Source: Bacillota bacterium
Lineage (GTDB): Bacteria > Bacillota > Clostridia > Oscillospirales > Ethanoligenentaceae
Length of the DNA: 58,850 nt
Assembly: GCA_023391535.1 (NCBI GenBank)
Contig: JAEWAU010000092.1
Location: 1 to 58,850 of the forward strand
Reading direction: 5' to 3'
Both the position numbers and the translations under genes were made by a program. The notes under the pieces were generated by a model. The model made no database searches, was not told the DNA's origin, and saw only the letters and a program-made list of their open reading frames with translations. This document shows positions 52,676 to 58,850 of this stretch, in pieces; the first letter of the stretch is position 1; every line of letters begins with the position of its first letter.

Positions 52676-54427
52676 ATGGAAATTAATATTCCGCGGCCGG
52701 AATACCCCAGGCCGCAGATGGTGCGGGAAAAGTGGCTGAATCTGAACGGCGAATGGCAGTTTGAAATCGACCATGGGAAAAGCGGGAGGGAACGGAAGCT
52801 GTATGAAAGCGCCGGGCTGAGCGGCCGGATTCTGGTGCCCTTCTGCCCCGAGAGCAAGCTCTCGGGCGTGGAATACAAGGATTTTATGCCGGCTGTGTGG
52901 TACCGGCGGGAATTCGCAATTCCGGAAAGCTGGAGCGGAAACCGGGTTTTGCTGCATTTCGGGGCGGTGGATTACCACACCGAGGTATGGATCAACGGCG
53001 CGCTCTGCGGCAGCCACGACGGCGGTTATACTCCGTTCTGCTTCGACATCACGGATAAGCTCGCCCAGGGGACGAACTGCGTCGCCGTCTATGCGGAGGA
53101 CGATGTGCGCTCCGGGCAGCAGCCCGTTGGCAAGCAGTGCACCGAATATTTTTCACGCGGTTGCTCGTACACGCGGACGACCGGCATCTGGCAGACCGTA
53201 TGGCTGGAATGCGTGTCCCCCGTTCATGTGTCGGACTTCCGGGTCGTTCCCGACGCCGACAACGGCTCCGCGTACCTGACCGCGTCCGTCAAGGGCGATG
53301 CGGACGGCTGCACGCTGCGTGCCAAAGCGCTGTACCGCGGCGCCGTTGCCGGAACCGGCAGCGCCCGCGTGGCCGGCTCCGGGGCGAACCTCAAGCTGGA
53401 GCTCTCCGAAATCCATCTCTGGGGGCCGGGCAGCCCCGAGCTGTACGACCTGGAATTGGAGCTTGTGAAAGCGGGCGAAGCAATCGACCGTGTCACCGGC
53501 TATTTCGGTTTGCGGAAGATCTCGCTTCGCCGCAACGCCATCTGCATCAACGATAAAATCGTGTTCCAACGCCTGGTGCTCGACCAGGGCTTCTATCCCG
53601 ACGGCATCTACACCGCCCCCACGGACGGGGATTTGAAGCGGGATATCGAGCTTTCTCTGGCGGCGGGGTTCAACGGCGCGCGGATGCACGAAAAGGTCTT
53701 CGCCCCCCGCTACCTCTATTGGGCCGACCGGCTGGGGTATCTGGTATGGGGAGAGTACGCCAACTGGGGGCTGGATATCACGACGCCCGCCGGCCTGCAG
53801 ACCTTTCTGCCCGAATGGATGGAGGCCGTGGAGCGCGATTTCAACCATCCTTCCATCGTGGGCTGGTGCCCCTTCAACGAAACATGGGATAGTCCGCAGG
53901 GCCGCCGGCAGGACGACGAGGTGCTGCGCATCGTGTATCTGGTCTCCAAGCAACTGGACCGGACGCGCCCGGTCATCGATACGAGCGGCAACTTCCACGT
54001 GGCTACGGACATTTTCGATATCCACGAGTACGAACAGGATGTCGGCGTGTTCCAATCGAAATTTGAGCCCATGAAAAACGGCGGAGAAGCCTATGTGACG
54101 TACCCCGACCGGCAGACTTACGAAGGGCAGCCGTATTTTGTGAGCGAATACGGCGGCATCCAGTGGAACCTCGATATGGATGGGGGCGACGGGTGGGGGT
54201 ATGGAAACCGGCCGCAGAGCGAGGAGGAATTCATCCGCCGGTACGAGGGCCTCACTCAGGCGCTGCTCGGCAATCCCCGCATCTGCGCCTTCTGCTATAC
54301 GCAGCTCTACGACGTGGAACAGGAGCGCAACGGCCTTTACACCTATGGCCGCCAGCCGAAGTTCGATATGAAAATCTTCCGGAAGATCAACGCGGAACCA
54401 GCCGCAATCGAAAAGGAAATGTTCTGA
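52676..54427 (+). CDS. GH2-family glycoside hydrolase
   Basis: 583 residues with the GH2 domain order: jelly-roll sugar-binding domain (about 15-180; LNGEWQFEID, VWYRREF), Ig-like domain (about 185-280) and TIM barrel (about 290-575). The acid/base is Glu402 in WCPFNETWD and the nucleophile is Glu491 in FVSEYGG. There is no signal peptide, so it is intracellular. GH2 covers beta-galactosidase, beta-mannosidase, beta-glucuronidase and others; the specificity is not clear here. It lacks the long C-terminal domains of LacZ. AAAGGAGAAT precedes the ATG. Confidence 0.92.
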   Translation: MEINIPRPEYPRPQMVREKWLNLNGEWQFEIDHGKSGRERKLYESAGLSGRILVPFCPESKLSGVEYKDFMPAVWYRREFAIPESWSGNRVLLHFGAVDYHTEVWINGALCGSHDGGYTPFCFDITDKLAQGTNCVAVYAEDDVRSGQQPVGKQCTEYFSRGCSYTRTTGIWQTVWLECVSPVHVSDFRVVPDADNGSAYLTASVKGDADGCTLRAKALYRGAVAGTGSARVAGSGANLKLELSEIHLWGPGSPELYDLELELVKAGEAIDRVTGYFGLRKISLRRNAICINDKIVFQRLVLDQGFYPDGIYTAPTDGDLKRDIELSLAAGFNGARMHEKVFAPRYLYWADRLGYLVWGEYANWGLDITTPAGLQTFLPEWMEAVERDFNHPSIVGWCPFNETWDSPQGRRQDDEVLRIVYLVSKQLDRTRPVIDTSGNFHVATDIFDIHEYEQDVGVFQSKFEPMKNGGEAYVTYPDRQTYEGQPYFVSEYGGIQWNLDMDGGDGWGYGNRPQSEEEFIRRYEGLTQALLGNPRICAFCYTQLYDVEQERNGLYTYGRQPKFDMKIFRKINAEPAAIEKEMF

Positions 54428-54490
54428 ACCGGCGATGCGCTAAAGGGCGTCCGTCCGCGGCTCGGCGGAGCCTGCGGCCGGGCGCCTTCC

Positions 54491-54775
54491 TCAAATCGGG
54501 GGGCGGATATGCGCAGCATAGCCTGTTTTTTTAGCCCTGTCTTTCGAGCGAAGATACCCGGTATCCATACAAAGATTTTGAGTGGGTCTTTCTGACGGCT
54601 GTGGACGCCGAACCGCGATCTGATCAAGCGTTGCTTCCGGCAGTTTGATTTCGTGCGTGTTCGCTCCGGAAAACACAACGGATAGTGGCAACTCTTTTTC
54701 ATCTGTCCGGACGCTCCGCTTTGTTCCCATTTTTCCCCCCGATCGGTTGGATTGCGGCCTGCTTGTGTGATATAA
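54491..54775 (-). pseudogene. IS5-type transposase fragment
   Basis: The minus-strand frame from 54730 reads GTKRSVRTDEKELPLSVVFSG, ANTHEIKLPEATLDQI and LCMDTGYL, the conserved core of IS5/IS4-group DDE transposases around the second Asp. Related text continues a short way upstream (to about 54775). The two ends of the gene and any inverted repeats are missing, so it is a dead remnant. It separates the GH2 gene from a truncated AraC gene. Confidence 0.75.
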
Positions 54776-54802
54776 AATAAAAATGCCGGTATTTCTATTT
54801 TA

Positions 54803-55120
54803 ATGCCTACCGAATGTATTCAGGATGCGGTGGAAAAACTGTACGCGAGCCACATAACGGTGGAGGACCCTGCGCGCTCGGCGGGACTCGACCGGCGCTA
54901 TCTTTGCCGTCTGTTCAAGGCCGAAACGGGGCAGACGCTGCGGGAATGTCTGGTGGGCACGCGGCTTCGGCACGCGCACCGTCTGTTGTGCGAAACCGAA
55001 CTCACGGTGCGCGAGGTGGCTTCCTCGGTGGGGTACGAAGATCCGTGCAACTTTTCACGCATGTACCGACGGTACTTCGGCTTCGCGCCTTCGGAGCGGC
55101 GCGGAGACGGCGCGGGATGA
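54803..55120 (+). pseudogene. truncated AraC-family C-terminal DNA-binding domain
   Basis: 105 codons containing only the AraC double helix-turn-helix (ITVEDPARSAGLDRRYLCRLFKAETGQ, then TVREVASSVGYEDPCNFSRMYRRYFGFAP). The sensor domain of about 180 residues that normally precedes it is absent, and the frame begins right after the IS5 remnant without a ribosome site. The simplest reading is loss of the 5' part through the insertion. A functional stand-alone DNA-binding protein is less likely. Confidence 0.65.
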
Positions 55121-55191
55121 CCGGCTTTTTTGCTGCGTTCGAATAATAAGCGGGTATCGCACTCAACTCCTATCCATTTTGTTTTGTGCTT

Positions 55192-56124
55192 TTATTCCGC
55201 CCGCCTCTCTATGCCTGGGTAAGCATTCTTTAAAAAACGCCGCCGGTATTCGGAGGGGCTGCAGCCGAACTGCCGTTTGAACAGCTTGGAAAAATAGGCG
55301 GAGTGGTTAAACCCGACCGACAGCGCGATATCCGAAACGGAAAGGCTGCCGTCGGCCAAAAGGGATTCCGCCTTGCGCAGCCGCAGAAAGTTGACGTAGG
55401 CCACGGGGGTCCGCCCCGTATGCCGCGAAAATGCCCGAATCAGGTAATCGGCGCTGTAATGGGAGAGCTCCGCCAGCGTTTCCAGCGTGATTTTCCCGGC
55501 AAAGTTCCGGTTGATGTAGTCGAGCACCCTGCGAAGCGCCGCGGGGGCCGCGTCGTCCTTACCGGCCTTCGGCACCGTGCACTGCCCCGTTTCATAAATC
55601 CAGCAGAAAATCTCGCACAAAAGGGAGCGGACCCGCAGCTCATAGGCGTACGGCTTGCGCTCCAGCACGCCGCGGACGGTTTGAAGCGTCCGCACGAGAA
55701 ACGCGTTTTCCGGCCTGTCTCCCCGGAAGAACGTGTTCACCCGGACGCGGCGGGAAAGAATGGGCTGGATGTATTTCAGATTGAGGCTGTCGAGTTCGGG
55801 CGAGCCCCAGAAGCCGGCGCCCACCGAAAGTGAAAAATAGGCGCAGGGCTGCTGCGGAACGCGTTCGCGCATGTGGATCTGGCGGCTGCCCACAAAGAGG
55901 ACGTCGCCGGCGGAAAGCCGAAACTCCCGGTCTTCAACCCGAAATTCCGCCGTCCCCTCCGTTACCATGGAAAACTCGATTTCATTATGCCAGTGCAGGC
56001 TGCAGACCTCCGTCCGCAGCGTGTCGCACGAACCGTCGCCGGCCAGCAGATGATACCGGCGGTCGCCGTACTCCGCCGCCTCCACGGGCTGGATATTGTC
56101 GCCGCCGTCCTGTAAATTCCGCAT
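55192..56124 (-). CDS. AraC-family regulator with cupin sensor domain
   Basis: 310 residues. The N-terminal cupin is clear (LHWHNEIEFSMVTEGTAEFRV, then LSAGDVLFVGSRQIHM), and the C-terminus has both AraC helix-turn-helix units (ITLETLAELSHYSADYLIRAFSRHTGRTP and LSVSDIALSVGFNHSAYFSKLFKRQFGCSP). GGGGAAGGG precedes the ATG. It is divergent from the SDR and GH39 genes and is their probable regulator, sensing a sugar or glycoside. Confidence 0.92.
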   Translation of the reverse strand: MRNLQDGGDNIQPVEAAEYGDRRYHLLAGDGSCDTLRTEVCSLHWHNEIEFSMVTEGTAEFRVEDREFRLSAGDVLFVGSRQIHMRERVPQQPCAYFSLSVGAGFWGSPELDSLNLKYIQPILSRRVRVNTFFRGDRPENAFLVRTLQTVRGVLERKPYAYELRVRSLLCEIFCWIYETGQCTVPKAGKDDAAPAALRRVLDYINRNFAGKITLETLAELSHYSADYLIRAFSRHTGRTPVAYVNFLRLRKAESLLADGSLSVSDIALSVGFNHSAYFSKLFKRQFGCSPSEYRRRFLKNAYPGIERRAE

Positions 56125-56391
56125 ACCGTTTTCCCTTCCCCGGCATGGCCGGTCCTATCGGAAAAGACGCTCCTATTGTACCATAAGTACAGGGCGGACC
56201 GCACATTGCAATGCGCTTCCCGGCAAAAAAACTGAGCGATATCCTGATTGCTCCCGTCGATTTTGTTATTGCCCGCGCCGCACGCGGCTCCTAAAATAAA
56301 AGCAGGGTGCTTCCCCGCCGGGAATGGCCGCCGCCGGATGGGAACGCGGGCGGGCGCTTCGCGGGCGGCGCAGGAAAAGAGGGCGTTGGAG

Positions 56392-57114
56392 ATGGAGATC
56401 AAAGAAAAGGTGGCCGTCGTCACGGGCGCTGGCAGAGGGATCGGGCGGCAAATCGCGCTCGACCTGGCGGCGAAGGGCGCGCGGCTGGCGATTTGCGCAA
56501 GAACTGCGGAGAATATCCGCAAAGTAGCCGGAGAGGCCGAAGCGCTCGGCGCGGAATGCCTGCCGGTGGAGGCGGATCTGTCTACTCTGGAGGGCGTGCG
56601 CAGGCTGGCCGACGCGGCCCTTAGCCGCTTCGGCACGGCGAACATCCTCGTCAACGACGCGGGGATGATGGTCGGCGACGGCATCGCGGGCGTGACGGAG
56701 AGCGACTGGGACAAGACCTTTGCGCTCAACGTCAAGGCCGCGATGTTTTTAAGCCAGGCGCTGCTGCCGTATATGGAGCGCGCCCGCTGCGGATACATCG
56801 TCAACATCTGTTCGACGGTGGCGCTGGGGGCAAAGCCGGAGGTCATGAGCTACAGCGCGTCCAAGTATGCGCTGATGGGGCTTTCCGAGGCCCTGTATAA
56901 AGAAGGGCGCCGCCGCGGCGTGCGGGTAAGCAGCGTGTACCCCGGCGTAACGGACACTCCCCTGCTGCGCGCCGCGGCGGACAAGCCCTGCCCGCCGGAG
57001 CTGTGGATGCAACCGGAGGATATTGCGCGGTGCGTGCTCTTCCTGCTGGAATCCCCCGAGCGCATGGTGGTAAAGGACATCGTCCCGTGGTCCACGGGCT
57101 TCGACGAGATTTGA
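56392..57114 (+). CDS. short-chain dehydrogenase/reductase (FabG-like)
   Basis: 240 residues from the ATG at 56392 (GTTGGAG upstream); the frame is open earlier but without protein character. The NAD(P) motif TGAGRGIG near residue 10, NDAG in place of NNAG, the catalytic Ser in NICSTVALG and YSASK (Tyr-x3-Lys) are all present, and YPGVTDTP completes the core. It is followed 34 bases later by the GH39 gene, so the two form an operon in which the enzyme probably oxidises the sugar released by the glycosidase. Confidence 0.92.
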   Translation: MEIKEKVAVVTGAGRGIGRQIALDLAAKGARLAICARTAENIRKVAGEAEALGAECLPVEADLSTLEGVRRLADAALSRFGTANILVNDAGMMVGDGIAGVTESDWDKTFALNVKAAMFLSQALLPYMERARCGYIVNICSTVALGAKPEVMSYSASKYALMGLSEALYKEGRRRGVRVSSVYPGVTDTPLLRAAADKPCPPELWMQPEDIARCVLFLLESPERMVVKDIVPWSTGFDEI

Positions 57115-57148
57115 ACGGGAGCGCCGCAGAAAAGGAGTTTGATTGAAT

Positions 57149-58744
57149 ATGAGGGAAATTCGGGTGGATCGGTCCGCCGTCTTAGGGGAACACGACCGTT
57201 TTTACAGCTTTTGCGCCGGCATCGGCCGCGCGGGGCTCCTGCTTCGGCGCGACCTGCAGGAGCATGTCGCCATGGCGGCGCGCGAGTGCGGGTTCCGGTA
57301 TCTTCGCTTCCACGGGCTGCTGCAGGACGACCTGGGCATCTACCGCGAAGACCGGGCCGGAAATCCCATCTACAGCTGGCAGTACGCGGACGAGGTCTAC
57401 GATTTCCTCATGGAAATCGGCGTGCGGCCGTTCATGGTGTTCGACTTTATGCCGGAGAAGCTCGCGAGCGGCAGCCAAACGGTATTCTGGGAGCGCGCAA
57501 ACGTGACGCCGCCGAAGGATTACGGCAAATGGGGCGCGCTTATCGGCGCCGTCGTGAAGCATTTCACGCAGCGCTACGGCCGCGGCGAGGTGGCGCAGTG
57601 GCTGTTCGAGGTATGGAACGAGCCCGACAACCCGCCGTTTTTTACGGGGGGCATGGAGGAATACTTTCGGTTGTACGAGGCTGCGGCCCGGGCTGTAAAG
57701 ACGGTCTGCGCCGATTACCGGGTGGGCGGCCCCGCCATTGCCGGGAACAACGAATGGATCGGCGCGCTCATCGCCTATTGCACCCGAAACAACGTTCCGA
57801 TCGATTTTGTCACGTCCCACTCCTATTCGACGAAAGGCGCGCCGGCCGCCCCCGCGTCGAAGGACGGGCGACCCGCGAAACGGCCGCCCATCCCCGACTG
57901 GACGCCGGGGCCGTCCTGGCCGCTCGGTAACGTGGCCTACAACCCGCGCGGCGTGGAGGACGGCGTCCGCCTGGCCCTGGAGGCGGTGCGAAACTCCTCC
58001 CGGCCGGACCTCGACGTCTATTTCACCGAATGGGGGCTCACGTGGGATTATTGGGACCCGCAGCGCGACAGCTACCAGGCGGCTTCCTTCCTCCTTTCGC
58101 GGATTCGGAGCGTAAAAGGGATCAAAAGCCTCTCCTACTGCGAAATTTCGGACGTTTTCGAGGAGGACGGCCCTCCCACGGGGAACTTCCACGGGGGATT
58201 CGGGCTTGTCAATCTGCAGGGCATCCGGAAGCCGGCTTATTTCGCCTACTGGTTCCTGCATCGGCTCGGGGGGCTGGAGCTGGTCTGCGACGACCCGGAC
58301 GCCGTCGCCTGCCGCGAGGAAAACGCGGTGCAGGTCCTGTTCTGGAACGCCGCCGTGCGCCAGGACTGCGAGAACAAGCAGTATTACTGCCGGGACACGC
58401 CTCCCCTACCGGCCGGGAGGGCGGCGGTGACGGTGAACGGCCTTGCGCCGGGCGATTATTGCCTGACAGCGTACGGCGCGGGGTACCGCCGAAACGACGC
58501 GTACACCCTTTATCTCAATATGGAGGAGCCGGCGGGCAGCCTCAGCCGCGGGCAGGTCGCGCAGCTGAAGGCCGGGGCGGACGGCGCCCCCCTGCTGCAA
58601 AAAACGGTTGCGGCGGACGGCTCCGGCTGCTGCCGCATGGAATTCGATCTGCGCGAGAACGACATCTGCCTGCTTACACTCGAGGCCGCGGAGCCGCGCG
58701 CAGCTCAGAAAACGGAGGCATTCAAGTTTGAAACAAATAATTGA
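57149..58744 (+). CDS. GH39-family glycoside hydrolase (beta-xylosidase-like)
   Basis: 531 residues from the ATG at 57149; a TTG two codons earlier (57143) is also possible, since AAAGGAG lies between the ideal spacings. The TIM barrel carries the acid/base Glu158 in EVWNEPDNPPF and the nucleophile Glu294 in VYFTEWGLTWDYW, the GH39 pattern of beta-xylosidases and alpha-iduronidases. A C-terminal beta-sandwich (about 370-530) follows. There is no signal peptide. It follows the SDR gene closely, downstream of the divergent AraC regulator. Confidence 0.92.
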   Translation: MREIRVDRSAVLGEHDRFYSFCAGIGRAGLLLRRDLQEHVAMAARECGFRYLRFHGLLQDDLGIYREDRAGNPIYSWQYADEVYDFLMEIGVRPFMVFDFMPEKLASGSQTVFWERANVTPPKDYGKWGALIGAVVKHFTQRYGRGEVAQWLFEVWNEPDNPPFFTGGMEEYFRLYEAAARAVKTVCADYRVGGPAIAGNNEWIGALIAYCTRNNVPIDFVTSHSYSTKGAPAAPASKDGRPAKRPPIPDWTPGPSWPLGNVAYNPRGVEDGVRLALEAVRNSSRPDLDVYFTEWGLTWDYWDPQRDSYQAASFLLSRIRSVKGIKSLSYCEISDVFEEDGPPTGNFHGGFGLVNLQGIRKPAYFAYWFLHRLGGLELVCDDPDAVACREENAVQVLFWNAAVRQDCENKQYYCRDTPPLPAGRAAVTVNGLAPGDYCLTAYGAGYRRNDAYTLYLNMEEPAGSLSRGQVAQLKAGADGAPLLQKTVAADGSGCCRMEFDLRENDICLLTLEAAEPRAAQKTEAFKFETNN

Positions 58745-58850
58745 GAGAACACCATAAAAAGGGCATAGCAAAGCAGACCGCTGGTAAGCGGCCGAAAAAA
58801 CGGATGTGAACTAAACGTTAGACTGGAACTTCTTGAATGATATAACCTTT
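58745..58850. other. right edge, no gene seen
   Basis: The last 106 bases contain no supported reading frame, terminator or promoter. Confidence 0.5.

Overview
The window looks like chromosomal DNA of a GC-rich member of the Clostridia, probably an Oscillospiraceae/Ruminococcaceae-type anaerobe. This is an inference from a T-box leader, strong AGGAGG-type ribosome sites with TTG/GTG starts, ChW-repeat and SLH-type surface proteins, YesN-type regulators and ferredoxin-linked 2-oxoacid oxidoreductases. No rRNA, tRNA or CRISPR array was seen.

Layout. 1-8.6 kb: a SWIM/SNF2 helicase-like ATPase, a convergent phospholipase-D/P-loop ATPase (candidate defence or mobile-element gene), a structured leader in front of a tyrosine recombinase, and an IS21 istA remnant. 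8.8-14.6 kb: a MacAB-type efflux operon followed by an SLH-type surface protein whose 3' end changes abruptly to AT-rich DNA. 14.9-18.9 kb: a large secreted ChW/Ig-like surface protein preceded by two near-identical promoter modules, next to an XRE regulator. 19.5-20.6 kb: an EamA transporter.

20.6-28.0 kb holds what looks like a flavin-based extracellular electron transfer (FLEET) locus. A six-gene minus-strand operon encodes an NDH-2 fused to a DoxX-like membrane module, a polyprenyl diphosphate synthase, a MenA-type prenyltransferase, a NusG-domain-II protein (EetA-like), a Gx-transporter-like protein (EetB-like) and a lipoprotein. A divergent FAD:protein FMN transferase (ApbE) lipoprotein completes it. 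The lipoprotein in the PplA position lacks a recognisable FMN-binding domain.

28.3-32.5 kb: a translationally coupled iorA-iorB-paaK operon for aryl-pyruvate / aryl-acetate metabolism, controlled by a T-box leader. 32.5-35.1 kb: a TetR regulator and an ABC-2 exporter. 35.3-37.7 kb: a radical SAM enzyme translationally coupled to a membrane protein whose cytosolic tail ends in an alternating Cys-Ala repeat. This is the best candidate for an undescribed modification system. 37.7-39.9 kb: palindromes, a small XRE regulator with its operators, and a decaying YesM/YesN two-component pair.

40.1-58.8 kb is a carbohydrate-utilisation region. It contains a sugar ABC importer (binding protein and two permeases, no ATPase), a DUF4432 epimerase-like protein, a D-lyxose isomerase-like enzyme, a GH38 alpha-mannosidase, a ROK regulator, GH2 and GH39 enzymes, two short-chain dehydrogenases and AraC regulators. 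Debris of a second GH38 gene, an IS5-type transposase and a truncated AraC gene also lies here.

All functions are read from motifs and context by eye; no database search was possible.
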